This document shows positions 32,617 to 41,029 of a stretch of 64,000 nucleotides of DNA, piece by piece. Both the position numbers and the translations under genes were made by a program. Every line of letters starts with the position of its first letter. Within the stretch, counting starts at the first letter, position 1. The DNA is from Georgenia sp. M64 (GTDB lineage Bacteria > Actinomycetota > Actinomycetes > Actinomycetales > Actinomycetaceae). The notes beneath the pieces were generated by a model. That model was not told the origin of the DNA. It saw only the letters and a list, made by a program, of their open reading frames with translations, and did no database searches. The stretch spans positions 1,736,001 to 1,800,000 of the forward strand of contig NZ_CP145809.1 in the NCBI RefSeq assembly GCF_038049925.1. The letters are read 5' to 3'.

Positions 32617-33384
32617 TCAGGCGACCACGACCTCCACGCCCGCCTCGTCCAGGGTGCGCCGGTCGTCGGGGCTGATGCCGGAGTCGGTGACGAGCACGTC
32701 CACGTCGGCGATCGCCAAGAACCGCTGCGACGACTCGACGCCGATCTTGCTGGAGTCGGAGAGCACGACCGTCCGTCGCCCGGCGGCCGCGATGGCGCGC
32801 TTGGTGGCGGCCTCGTCCCGGTCGGGGGTGGTCAGCCCGTACGTCGTGCTCAGGCCGTTCGTCGCGAGGAACGACACGTCGGCCCGGATGTCGGCGAGGG
32901 CCGCGACCGTGTCGGCACCGACGGCGGCGTGGGTGGTCCGGCGCACCCGGCCGGGGAGCAGCACCAGGTCGATGTAGGGCAGGCCGGCCAGCCGGGCGGC
33001 GATCGGGACGGCGTGGGTGACCACGGTCAGCCGGTGGTCCCGGGGCAGGATCGCGGCCAGCCGGACCGTGGTGGACCCCGCGTCGAGGATGATGGTCGAC
33101 CCCGGCGGTGGGAGCAGGGACAGCGCCGCGGCGGCGATCTGGTCCTTGGCGGCGGTGTTGGCGACGTCCCGCTCGGTCAGTCCCGGCTCGACGACGGCGA
33201 GCGAGCTCGCCGGGACGGCGCCCCCGTGCACCCGCCGGACGAGACCCAGGCGCTCGAGCGCCGAGAGGTCTCGCCGGACGGTCTCGGTCGTCACGGAGAA
33301 CTCCTCCGCCAGCTCCACGACGGAGGACCGGTGCTGCCGGGTGATCACCTGGGCCATGGCGTGCTGGCGTTCCTCGGCGTACAC
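32617..33384 (-). CDS. DeoR-family repressor
   Basis: 255 residues. The N-terminal HTH (EERQHAMAQVITRQHRSSVV, ELAEEFSVTTETVRRDLSAL) is the DeoR signature. The C-terminal DeoRC sensor domain (ILDAGSTTVRLAAIL … ADVSFLATNGLS) binds phosphorylated sugars. GTG start behind AAGGAG. Lying downstream of the polyol dehydrogenase and near the mannitol PTS, it is the probable repressor of both. The inducer is presumably a sugar phosphate made by the PTS. Confidence 0.88.
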   Translation of the reverse strand: MYAEERQHAMAQVITRQHRSSVVELAEEFSVTTETVRRDLSALERLGLVRRVHGGAVPASSLAVVEPGLTERDVANTAAKDQIAAAALSLLPPPGSTIILDAGSTTVRLAAILPRDHRLTVVTHAVPIAARLAGLPYIDLVLLPGRVRRTTHAAVGADTVAALADIRADVSFLATNGLSTTYGLTTPDRDEAATKRAIAAAGRRTVVLSDSSKIGVESSQRFLAIADVDVLVTDSGISPDDRRTLDEAGVEVVVA

Positions 33385-33559
33385 CGGCGCTCCTTGGTGG
33401 GATGCGGGACAGGGCGCCGCTCCCGCGGCGCCCGTCCTCTGGGTCTCTGTGGGGTTGTCCCCGGATCCTGCCACCCGGGCAGGATCCGGAGGGGACCGTC
33501 CGCCGACGTGTCGCGGTCGGGCGGTCAGGTCGTGCAGATCGGACAGGTCGGTCGGGCCG

Positions 33560-34606
33560 TCAGGGCTCGACGGTCACCTTGATCGCCTCGCCCTTGGCCA
33601 CGATGTCGAAGACCGACATGACCTCGGCCAGCGGGACGTGCCGGGTGATGAGGTCCTTGACGGGCACCTGGCCGGTCGAGATGTACTCCAGCGCCCGCTT
33701 GTTGTGGTCGGGGGAGGAGCCGTTCGCGCCGTGGATGTGCAGCTGGCGGTAGTGGACGAGGTTGGAGTCGAGCTTGATGTACGGGTCGGTCTTGGGCAGT
33801 CCGCCGAAGAAGGAGATCCGGCCCTGCCGTGCGGCCATGGCGACGGCCTGCTCCTGGGTGACGTTCGCCGGCGTGGCCGTGATGACGACGTCCGCCCCAC
33901 GGCCACCGGTCAGCCGCATGATCTCCTCGACGACGTCGACCTTCGAGGCGTCGATCGTGTGGTCGGGGGAGACGGCGTCGGCCGACATCTGCAGCCGCTC
34001 GGCGTTGACGTCGACGAGCACGACGGTGCCGACCTTGTGGACACCGCGGGCGATCCGCACGTGCATGCACCCGATCGGGCCGGCGCCGAAGATGACGGTG
34101 AAGTCCCCCTCCTCGATGCCGAGCTGCTCCTGGGCGTTGATCGCGCAGGCGAACGGCTCGGCGGCCGAGGCCTCGTCGAACCCGACGTTGTCGGGGATGC
34201 GGTTGAGGCCGTCGACCTTGAGGACCTGCTCCGGCACGATCATGTACTCGGCGAACCCGCCGTCGTACTGGTAGCCGACGGAGGTCTGGTTCTGACAGAC
34301 CTCCATCCACCCCTTGCGGCACTCGTGGCACTCCCCGCAGGGGACCGCGGCAATGCACTGCACGCGGTCGCCGACCGCGAACCCGCCCAGCGCGTCGGCG
34401 CCGACCTCGACGACCTCGCCGGCGACCTCGTGGCCCATCGTGGTCTCGCCGGTGATGTTGACGTGCCCGTTCTTCTTGATCTTGACGTCGGTCCCGCACG
34501 TCGAGCAGTTCTTGACCTTGATCTTCACCTCGGCCGGGCCGCACTCGGGCTCGGGGACGTCGACGAGCCGGACGTCTTCGGGGGCGTAGAAGCGCAGTGC
34601 CTTCAT
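33560..34606 (-). CDS. zinc-dependent polyol dehydrogenase (MDR family)
   Basis: 348-residue sorbitol/threonine-dehydrogenase-like enzyme. Catalytic zinc: CSTCGTD and GHEVAGEVVEVG. Structural zinc: four Cys in PCGECHECRKGWMEVC. Rossmann site VIFGAGPIGCMHVRIARG. It diverges from the mannitol-type PTS gene. No MtlD-family mannitol-1-phosphate dehydrogenase is in the window, so this enzyme may oxidise the polyol phosphate the PTS delivers. That is inference from context. The ATG has GGAAGGAATC upstream. Confidence 0.88.
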   Translation of the reverse strand: MKALRFYAPEDVRLVDVPEPECGPAEVKIKVKNCSTCGTDVKIKKNGHVNITGETTMGHEVAGEVVEVGADALGGFAVGDRVQCIAAVPCGECHECRKGWMEVCQNQTSVGYQYDGGFAEYMIVPEQVLKVDGLNRIPDNVGFDEASAAEPFACAINAQEQLGIEEGDFTVIFGAGPIGCMHVRIARGVHKVGTVVLVDVNAERLQMSADAVSPDHTIDASKVDVVEEIMRLTGGRGADVVITATPANVTQEQAVAMAARQGRISFFGGLPKTDPYIKLDSNLVHYRQLHIHGANGSSPDHNKRALEYISTGQVPVKDLITRHVPLAEVMSVFDIVAKGEAIKVTVEP

Positions 34607-34673
34607 CGTGATTCCTTCCTTGGCATTCCGATGGGGCCCACAGTAGCCGCCTCGATGGTCGAACGCCACAGGT

Positions 34674-34695
34674 TCGGGCATGAAAGTCTGCCCGA
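34674..34695. promoter_or_regulatory. dyad in the PTS/dehydrogenase divergent region
   Basis: TCGGGCA and TGCCCGA form a perfect inverted repeat with an 8-base spacer, just upstream of the PTS -35 box and close to the dehydrogenase promoter. It is a candidate DeoR-family site. Confidence 0.55.
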
Positions 34696-34699
34696 GTGG

Positions 34700-34729
34700 T
34701 TGGCAACTGACCCGATCATGATGTTTACT
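34700..34729 (+). promoter_or_regulatory. candidate PTS promoter
   Basis: TTGGCA (34700-34705) and TTTACT (34724-34729) with an 18-bp spacer. It is embedded in a second dyad, CCCGATCA (34711-34718) with TGATCGGG (34743-34750), which would let a repressor cover the -10 and start site. Confidence 0.5.
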
Positions 34730-34750
34730 GGGCACCACTGCGTGATCGGG
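34711..34750. promoter_or_regulatory. second dyad overlapping the PTS promoter
   Basis: CCCGATCA and TGATCGGG are perfect 8-bp inverted repeats 24 bases apart, spanning the proposed -10 and transcription start of the PTS gene. Confidence 0.5.
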
Positions 34751-34779
34751 GTCAATGACGTCTCCTCGGGAGGATCCGA

Positions 34780-36732
34780 ATGTCCACCACTACAACAGCC
34801 GCACCACGCGCCGGAGCGCGCGTGCACGTCCAGAAGTTCGGCACGTTCCTGTCCAACATGGTGATGCCCAACATCGGCGCGTTCATCGCGTGGGGTCTCA
34901 TCACAGCGCTCTTCATCGAGGTCGGCTGGCTGCCCCAGCTGGGCATCGGCGACGACCCGGGCAGCTGGGTCGCCGAGATCGGCGGGTGGGGCGACTCCAC
35001 CAGCGGCGGCATCGTCGGCCCGATGATCACCTTCCTGCTGCCGATCCTCATCGGCTACACCGGCGGCAAGATGGTCTACGACACCCGCGGTGGCGTCGTC
35101 GGGGCCATCGCCACCATCGGCGTCATCGCCGGCACCGACATCCCCATGTTCATGGGCGCGATGATCATGGGCCCGCTCGGCGCATGGACCATGAAGCACA
35201 TCGACGCGATCTGGGACGGGAAGATCCGGCCCGGCTTCGAGATGCTGGTCAACAACTTCGCCGCCGGCATCTGGGGCGCGGTCGTGGCCACCTTCGGCTT
35301 CTTCATCATGAGCCCGATCGTCACCTGGCTCAGCGACCGGCTCGGCTCCGGCGTCGACTTCCTGGTCTCCAACGGCGTGCTGCCGCTGACCTCCGTGGTC
35401 ATCGAGCCGGCCAAGATCCTGTTCCTCAACAACGCCATCAACCACGGTGTGCTCACGCCGCTCGGCACGGCCGAGGCCGTCGAGCAGGGCAAGTCGGTGC
35501 TCTTCCTCCTCGAGGCGAACCCCGGCCCGGGGCTCGGCCTCCTCCTGGCCTTCTCGCTGTTCGGCCGCGGGATGGCCAAGGCCTCCGCGCCCGGCGCGGC
35601 GATCATCCACTTCTTCGGCGGGATCCACGAGATCTACTTCCCGTACGTCCTCATGAAGCCGAAGCTGATCATCGCGATGATCGTCGGCGGCATGACCGGC
35701 GTCTTCCTCAACGTCCTCTTCGGCGTCGGGCTGCGCGCCCCGGCGGCCCCGGGCTCGGTCTTCGCCGTGTACGCCCAGGTGGCCAGCGAGAACATCTTCG
35801 GCGTGACCGTCGCGATGGCCGGCGCCGCCGCGGCCTCCTTCGCCGTCGCCGCGCTCCTGCTCAAGACCGACCGCTCCACGGACGAGGGCGACCTCGTCGC
35901 CGCCACGGCCGACATGGAGGCGATGAAGGGCAAGAAGTCCGTCGCCTCGACCGTGCTCGGCGCCCGCGCGGCCGCCGGCGGGGAGATCCGCAGCATCGTC
36001 TTCGCCTGCGACGCCGGCATGGGCTCCTCGGCCATGGGCGCCTCGGTGCTCCGCAGGAAGATCCGCGACGCCGGCCACCCCGAGGTCACGGTGACCAACG
36101 CGTCCATCGCCAACCTCAGCGACACCTACGACCTCGTCGTGACGCACCAGGACCTCACCGAGCGGGCTCGCCAGCGGACCCCCTCGGCCACCCACGTCTC
36201 GGTGGACAACTTCATGAACAGCCCCCGCTACGACGAGATCGTCGCGATGCTCGGGGCGGGCTCCGGGGCCGCGGCAGCGGCGGACGACGACGTCGTGGCG
36301 GACGCGGTCCTCACCGACGACTCCATCGTCCTCGACGGCACCGCCGCCACGCGCGACGAGGCCATCACCGAGGCGGGCCGGCTGCTCGTGGCCAGCGGCG
36401 CCGTCGACCCGTCCTACGTCGACGCCATGCACGAGCGGGAGACGTCGGTCTCGACCCACATGGGCAACGGCCTCGCCATCCCGCACGGCACGAACGAGGC
36501 CAAGTCGTCGATCCACCGGACGGCGATCTCCTTCGTGCGCTACCCGCGGGGCATCGACTGGAACGGCAAGCCGGCCGAGTTCGTCATCGGCATCGCCGGC
36601 ACCGGCAACGACCACCTGGGCCTGCTACGGAAGATCGCGGGGGTCTTCACCGACCCGGGGCAGGTCGAGCTGCTCCGTTCGGCGACCTCGACGGCGCAGG
36701 TGCGCGAGATCCTCGAGGGTGCCCGGGTCTGA
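34780..36732 (+). CDS. mtlA: mannitol-type PTS transporter EIICBA
   Basis: 650-residue single-chain PTS permease that takes up and phosphorylates mannitol or a similar hexitol. EIIC (about 20-350) has FLNNAINHGVLTPLG, with the NHG signature, and FFGGIHEIYFPYVL. EIIB (about 395-490) has the phospho-Cys at about 410 in FACDAGMGSSAMG. EIIA (about 505-650) has the phospho-His at about 569 in GLAIPHGTNE. Gram-positive proteins often split EIIA; here all three domains are fused. HPr and enzyme I must be encoded elsewhere. Start behind TCGGGAGGATCCGA. Confidence 0.92.
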   Translation: MSTTTTAAPRAGARVHVQKFGTFLSNMVMPNIGAFIAWGLITALFIEVGWLPQLGIGDDPGSWVAEIGGWGDSTSGGIVGPMITFLLPILIGYTGGKMVYDTRGGVVGAIATIGVIAGTDIPMFMGAMIMGPLGAWTMKHIDAIWDGKIRPGFEMLVNNFAAGIWGAVVATFGFFIMSPIVTWLSDRLGSGVDFLVSNGVLPLTSVVIEPAKILFLNNAINHGVLTPLGTAEAVEQGKSVLFLLEANPGPGLGLLLAFSLFGRGMAKASAPGAAIIHFFGGIHEIYFPYVLMKPKLIIAMIVGGMTGVFLNVLFGVGLRAPAAPGSVFAVYAQVASENIFGVTVAMAGAAAASFAVAALLLKTDRSTDEGDLVAATADMEAMKGKKSVASTVLGARAAAGGEIRSIVFACDAGMGSSAMGASVLRRKIRDAGHPEVTVTNASIANLSDTYDLVVTHQDLTERARQRTPSATHVSVDNFMNSPRYDEIVAMLGAGSGAAAAADDDVVADAVLTDDSIVLDGTAATRDEAITEAGRLLVASGAVDPSYVDAMHERETSVSTHMGNGLAIPHGTNEAKSSIHRTAISFVRYPRGIDWNGKPAEFVIGIAGTGNDHLGLLRKIAGVFTDPGQVELLRSATSTAQVREILEGARV

Positions 36733-36834
36733 GGTCCGGCGGGCCAGTCGCCCGTGTCCCTCGCCCGCCGGCCGGCGTCGTCGCGAACGCGACGGCGTCG
36801 GCCGGCTCGGTGTCAGCCGCCGGCGGCTGGTCAG

Positions 36835-36874
36835 GGCCCGCGGTCCGGTGTCGCCGGGCCGGACACCGCGGGCC
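36835..36874 (+). terminator. GC-rich hairpin after the PTS gene
   Basis: CCCGCGGTCCGG pairs with CCGGACACCGCGGG around a short loop, with one 2-base bulge, about 105 bases past the PTS stop. No U-tract follows. The rest of 36733-37034 shows no gene. Confidence 0.5.
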
Positions 36875-37034
36875 GTCCACAATCCGATGACGGCGCACCT
36901 CGCCAACCGGCCACCACACCGAACAGCAGCGACCGCGCCACCTCCCGAGGACAGATCGGCCTGGTGCTCGTGGCACGTCGGGACGCGCCCAGTACGGGAG
37001 CTCTCGTCGACAGTCTCGTCAGTCCGTCGGCCGC

Positions 37035-37775
37035 TCAGGTCACCGGCGCGATGGACCCGAGCACGGCGCCGCCGTCGACGGCGAGCTCGGCGCCGGTCAT
37101 GAACGACGACTCGTCGCCGGCCAGGAACAGCACCGCCGCCGTCACCTCCTCCGGTCGCCCGAAGCGGGGGATGCGTTGGGTCTCGACCATGCTCGTGTCC
37201 AGGCCGGCGGTCATCGGCGTGGCGATCGGGCCCGGGTGGATCGAGTTGACGCGGATCGTGGGCCCGAGGTCGAGCGCGGAGGCCTTGGTCAGCCCGCGCA
37301 CGGCCCACTTCGATGCCACGTACGGGGCGATGCCCGCGTAGCCCATGAGCCCAGCGGTCGAGGAGATGTTGACGATCGTGCCGCCGCCCGCGGCCTTCAT
37401 CCCGGGCGCCACGGCGTGGATGCCCAGGAACACTCCGCGCAGGTTGACGGCGACCGTCCTGTCGAAGTCCTCGACCGAGACGGCGTCGACGGCACCGAAG
37501 ACGACGATCCCCGCGTTGTTGACCAGGACGGTCACCGGGCCGAAGGCCTCTTCTGCCCTGGTCAGAGCCGCGGACCACGAATCTGGGTCCGTGACGTCGA
37601 GGCGCACGAACACCGCGGCGTCGCCCAGCTCCGCCGCGAGCGCCTCGCCCTCGTGGTCGAGCACGTCGCCGATGACGACCCGTGCTCCCTCCGCGGCCAG
37701 AGCGCGGACGTGGGACTCGCCCATGCCTCGAGCGCCGCCGCTGACCAGCGCCACCTTGCCCTCGAACCTGCCCAT
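37035..37775 (-). CDS. short-chain dehydrogenase/reductase (hydroxysteroid-type)
   Basis: 246-residue classical SDR: SGGARGMGESHVRAL, NNAGIVVFGA, IVNISSTAGLMG, YVASKWAVRG, and a C-terminus TGAELAVDGGAVLG. GGARGMG rather than GASSGIG and the DVLDHEG segment resemble 20-beta-hydroxysteroid dehydrogenase-like SDRs. ATG behind CGGAGACG. It is a lone gene; the long unspaced upstream frame is not coding-like. Substrate unknown. Confidence 0.87.
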   Translation of the reverse strand: MGRFEGKVALVSGGARGMGESHVRALAAEGARVVIGDVLDHEGEALAAELGDAAVFVRLDVTDPDSWSAALTRAEEAFGPVTVLVNNAGIVVFGAVDAVSVEDFDRTVAVNLRGVFLGIHAVAPGMKAAGGGTIVNISSTAGLMGYAGIAPYVASKWAVRGLTKASALDLGPTIRVNSIHPGPIATPMTAGLDTSMVETQRIPRFGRPEEVTAAVLFLAGDESSFMTGAELAVDGGAVLGSIAPVT

Positions 37776-38006
37776 GACGTCTCCGTCCGACCGGACTCCG
37801 TCGTCCGGCCACTCTCGGCCGCCTGAGCCTGCGGGTCGCGGGCCAGCTCGGCCCCGTTGAAGGTACAACTGACGCTACGCGCGCGCGCCGGGACCGGCCC
37901 GGGACGTACGTCCCCGGAGACCAGCGGACCGTCACGCGAACCGGCTGACCACCGACCGGGGAGCGGTTCGCGCGGACAGGTGGTGGACCAGCCGCGTCCG
38001 GGCACT

Positions 38007-38789
38007 GTGCGGGTGCTGACGCGCGTGGCCGTCGGCTGGTACCTGCTCGCGGTCCTCTGCGTGCCCCGTGGTCGCCCTCGGCATCGCCTTCGCCCTGCTG
38101 ACGCGCCCGCGGGAGAGACCGGCGAGCTGCTGCCCCTCCTCGCCTCAGGGGTGCTGCTGCCCCTGGCGCTGACCTTCCTGCCCAACAACTGGTGGGAAGA
38201 GGTCGCCTGGCAGGGGTTCGTCCAGGCCCGCCTGCAGGACCGCAGGGGTCCCGTCATGGCGGCCGTGCTCACCGGCGTCCTGTTCGCCCTGCAGCACATC
38301 GCCCTGGTCGCAGGAGCCGACCTCGTGAGCGCCGTCGTGCTGATGCTGGTCCGAGTCGTCCTCGCCATCCCGTTCCGGTTCCTGACCGGCTGGGTGTACA
38401 TCCGCACCTCGAGCCTGTTCCTGGTCGGCCTGCTCCACGCCATGAGCAACGCCGTAACCGGCGGCAGCGGCTTCCACCCCGGCCTGCTCGCCCGGCTCTA
38501 CCCCGAGCAGCAGGTCGCGACGACGGCGCACCTCTTTGCCTTCTTCGCGCTCGGCCTCGTCGTGCTCGCCGTCACCAGGGGCCGCCTCGGCAGCCGGAGT
38601 CCGGTCGGCTCGCTCGAGGCAGCGCCCGAGCGACTCGCCGGCCCCGGCACTCACAGCCGGTCACCGCTGACGACTCGACCGGCGACCGGCGACCGGGGAC
38701 GGGGGACGGCGAGCACGACGGCGCCACCACGCGGCGGGGGCCGGTCCACGTCCGCCGAACCGGTCGGTCCGGTCCGATCTCCCGGGTGA
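38007..38789 (+). CDS. CPBP-family intramembrane protease, with frame-shifted internal stretch
   Basis: Glutamic intramembrane protease of the CPBP (Abi) family: motif 1 NNWWEEVAWQGFVQARLQ, motif 2 GVLFALQHIAL, motif 3 GLLHAMSNAV. Before motif 1 the frame reads VLCVPRGRPRHRLRPADAPAGETG, which is highly basic where a membrane helix is expected. One base out of register the same DNA reads VVALGIAFALLTRPRE. So two compensating indels (about 38066 and 38115) seem to have scrambled roughly 16 codons. The true N-terminus is uncertain; GTG 38007 is a guess. The protein may be inactive, or the sequence may contain errors. Confidence 0.65.
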   Translation: MRVLTRVAVGWYLLAVLCVPRGRPRHRLRPADAPAGETGELLPLLASGVLLPLALTFLPNNWWEEVAWQGFVQARLQDRRGPVMAAVLTGVLFALQHIALVAGADLVSAVVLMLVRVVLAIPFRFLTGWVYIRTSSLFLVGLLHAMSNAVTGGSGFHPGLLARLYPEQQVATTAHLFAFFALGLVVLAVTRGRLGSRSPVGSLEAAPERLAGPGTHSRSPLTTRPATGDRGRGTASTTAPPRGGGRSTSAEPVGPVRSPG

Positions 38790-38802
38790 CTAGGCTCGCG
38801 AG

Positions 38803-39792
38803 ATGGAGCTCCTCCGGGAAGCGGTGGACGAGGTGGCCGAGCGCACCGGGTTCTCGGGTGTGGTCCGTCTCGACCGCCAGGGTCGGACCGAGTTCTCCGT
38901 GGCGTACGGGTTCGCGGACCGGGCCCACGGGATCCCCAACTCGCCCGAGACACTGTTCGCGACCGCGAGCGGGTCGAAGAGCTTCACCGCCCTGGCGGTC
39001 ATGGCCCTGGTCGAGCGCGGGACGCTCGACCTCGCCACGCCTGCGCGGTCGTTGCTGGGCCCGGACCTGCCCCTGGTGGCGGACGACGTGACGATCGAGC
39101 TCCTGCTGGCGCACCGGTCCGGGATCCGGGACTACCTCGACGAGGACGCCCTGGGCGACGTCAGCGAGTACGTCATGCCCGTACCTGTGCACGAGCTCGC
39201 GACGACCGAGCAGTTCCTGCGGGTGCTCGGCGGGTGCGACGCCGTGTTCCCGGCCGACGAGCGGTTCGCGTACAACAACGGCGGCTACGTGCTGCTCGCG
39301 CTGCTGGCCGAACGGGCGAGCGGCGTCGGCTTTCATGAGCTGGTCCGCTCACTGGTCTGCGAGCCGGCGGGCATGGTCGACACGAGCTTCCTGCGGTCCG
39401 ACGAGCTGCCCGGGCGGGCCGCCCGCGGCTACCTCGCCGTCGACGGCCTGAGGACGAACGTGCTCCACCTTCCCGTGCTCGGGAACGGTGACGGGGGAAT
39501 CTACTCGACGGCCGCTGACCTCACCGCCTTCTGGGACGCCTTCTTCGCCGGCCGGATCGTCTCGCCGGAGCGGGTCGCGCAGATGGTGCAGCCGCGCAGC
39601 GTCTGGGCGGAGGGATCCAGGCGCTACGGCCTGGGGTTCCACCTCGGCGCGACCAGCGACAGGGTGTGGCTCGAGGGTCACGACGCGGGGGTGTCCTTCG
39701 TCAGCCAGCACCTGCCGTCGTCGTCGACCACCTACACCGTCGTCTCGAACTGGTCGGAGGGCGCCTGGCCCGTCGTCGACCTGCTCGGGTGA
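38803..39792 (+). CDS. serine hydrolase, class C beta-lactamase/DD-peptidase fold
   Basis: 329 residues. The SxxK motif is in FATASGSKSFTALA (about 60), the Tyr-x-Asn motif is FAYNNGGYVLLALLAE, and the third motif region is LEGHDAGVSFVSQ, with His-Asp-Ala-Gly in place of KTG, as in esterase-like members. There is no signal peptide, so it is cytoplasmic and more likely an esterase or peptidase than a resistance enzyme. Start ATG six bases past TAGGCT, leaderless. Confidence 0.87.
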   Translation: MELLREAVDEVAERTGFSGVVRLDRQGRTEFSVAYGFADRAHGIPNSPETLFATASGSKSFTALAVMALVERGTLDLATPARSLLGPDLPLVADDVTIELLLAHRSGIRDYLDEDALGDVSEYVMPVPVHELATTEQFLRVLGGCDAVFPADERFAYNNGGYVLLALLAERASGVGFHELVRSLVCEPAGMVDTSFLRSDELPGRAARGYLAVDGLRTNVLHLPVLGNGDGGIYSTAADLTAFWDAFFAGRIVSPERVAQMVQPRSVWAEGSRRYGLGFHLGATSDRVWLEGHDAGVSFVSQHLPSSSTTYTVVSNWSEGAWPVVDLLG

Positions 39793-39862
39793 CGGCCCCG
39801 TCGCTCACCTCGGTATACCCGGGGGAAACCCAGCGCGCGCACGACGCTCGTAGGCTCGCCCC

Positions 39863-40288
39863 ATGACCTCACGGCGAGTGCTGGTCGCGGTCTCGGCTGC
39901 TCAGCTGGCGGCGGGGGCAGCGGGGCAGATCATTGCTCTGCGTGAGGGCCGGTCCTTCGACATCGACCTCCTGGGTTGGCGTGGATCTCCCGAGCGGGTG
40001 GGCCGCGACTCGTGGCTGCTCGGGACCGGCTTGTCGGCTCCGGTCCTGATGCTCTCGGGCCAGGCCGTGACGACCGTCCGTCTGGCGGCGGGGCCCAGCC
40101 GTGGCGCGACGCGGGTCCTCGGGTCGCTGGGCGCGATGATGACGTGCGGGTACCTCATCGAGAAGGAGGTCCGCGGCGCGCTGTCGCCGGCAGGCTGGAA
40201 CCCGACGACGACGCCCGTCGCTGCGGCGGGGCTCACCCTCGCCGTCACCATGGCCGTCCTGGGCCTGCGGCACGCGTCCAGCAGCTGA
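39863..40288 (+). CDS. small four-helix membrane protein
   Basis: 141 residues with hydrophobic segments at about 5-25, 52-70, 82-98 and 118-135. No domain is recognised. DIDLLGWRGSPERVGRDSWLLGTGLSAP and MMTCGYLIEKEVRG are distinctive soluble patches. Leaderless start, six bases after TAGGCT. It precedes a second small membrane protein on the other strand and the heliorhodopsin. Function unknown. Confidence 0.65.
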   Translation: MTSRRVLVAVSAAQLAAGAAGQIIALREGRSFDIDLLGWRGSPERVGRDSWLLGTGLSAPVLMLSGQAVTTVRLAAGPSRGATRVLGSLGAMMTCGYLIEKEVRGALSPAGWNPTTTPVAAAGLTLAVTMAVLGLRHASSS

Positions 40289-40358
40289 TGCGCGAGCACA
40301 CCCGCGAGCCCTCACGGCGGGCGGTCGAGCCGGGGCCGCGAGAGCCCGCAGGGCGCTC

Positions 40359-40739
40359 TCAGCGGTGGGCGCGCGCGTGGCTGCGGGCGCCGAACATGCC
40401 GGCGTGATCCACCAGCTCGACGGCCCACACCACGAGGAGCAACACCATGAACACGCCCAGGAGCGCACCAGCGACCGCTGCCTCAGCCCAGATCAGCGCG
40501 GCGACGCCCAGCGCCAGCGTGACACCTGCGAGGGCGATCTCGGCCTTGCCGAGGTTGTCGAGACCGTCACCGCTGCGGATGACGAGGAAAGCGGCGACGC
40601 CCAGGACCAGTCCGATGGCCGACATGCCGCGAGGGTCCTGGACGAACGGCATCTCGCCGCGGACGAGGTAGCCGACGTAGGGCACCGCGATGAGTGCGAT
40701 GAGAACGGTGGCGATCAGGTCTCGTGCTCCGAGCTTCAT
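40359..40739 (-). CDS. small four-helix membrane protein
   Basis: 126 residues, four hydrophobic segments: LIATVLIALIAVPYVGYLV, GLVLGVAAFLVI, IALAGVTLALGVAALIW, and VFMVLLLVVWAVELV. The C-terminal DHAGMFGARSHARAHR is a cytoplasmic basic tail. No domain is recognised. ATG behind ACGAGGGAGGG. It diverges from the heliorhodopsin gene, so the two may share regulation. Function unknown. Confidence 0.65.
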   Translation of the reverse strand: MKLGARDLIATVLIALIAVPYVGYLVRGEMPFVQDPRGMSAIGLVLGVAAFLVIRSGDGLDNLGKAEIALAGVTLALGVAALIWAEAAVAGALLGVFMVLLLVVWAVELVDHAGMFGARSHARAHR

Positions 40740-41029
40740 GAGAAGCCCTCCCTCGTTGTTGTTGGGTGGAGACCAGGTGCCGAGGGCGATGGGCGCGACA
40801 TCGCCTCGCCGAGAGGCGAGGTGCGCCCCGGGGCTCGTGACGGTCATGACCCGGTGGCCATGGACATGCCCCTCGCGGACGACTTCATCCTCACGCTAGG
40901 TCCGCCGTTCGAGGTCGGCGAGAGGCGATGGTCCCTCCCGACAGACGCAGGCGATCAGCCGGCAACCACCTCGCAGAACAGCCCCGCCCGTTCGAGGACG
41001 AGCCCGGCCGGCGGGTGGGACCATCAGGC

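Noticed and set aside
32617-41000. Prophage or defence island
   Set aside because: No capsid, tail, integrase, restriction or toxin-antitoxin genes are present; these are ordinary metabolic and regulatory genes.
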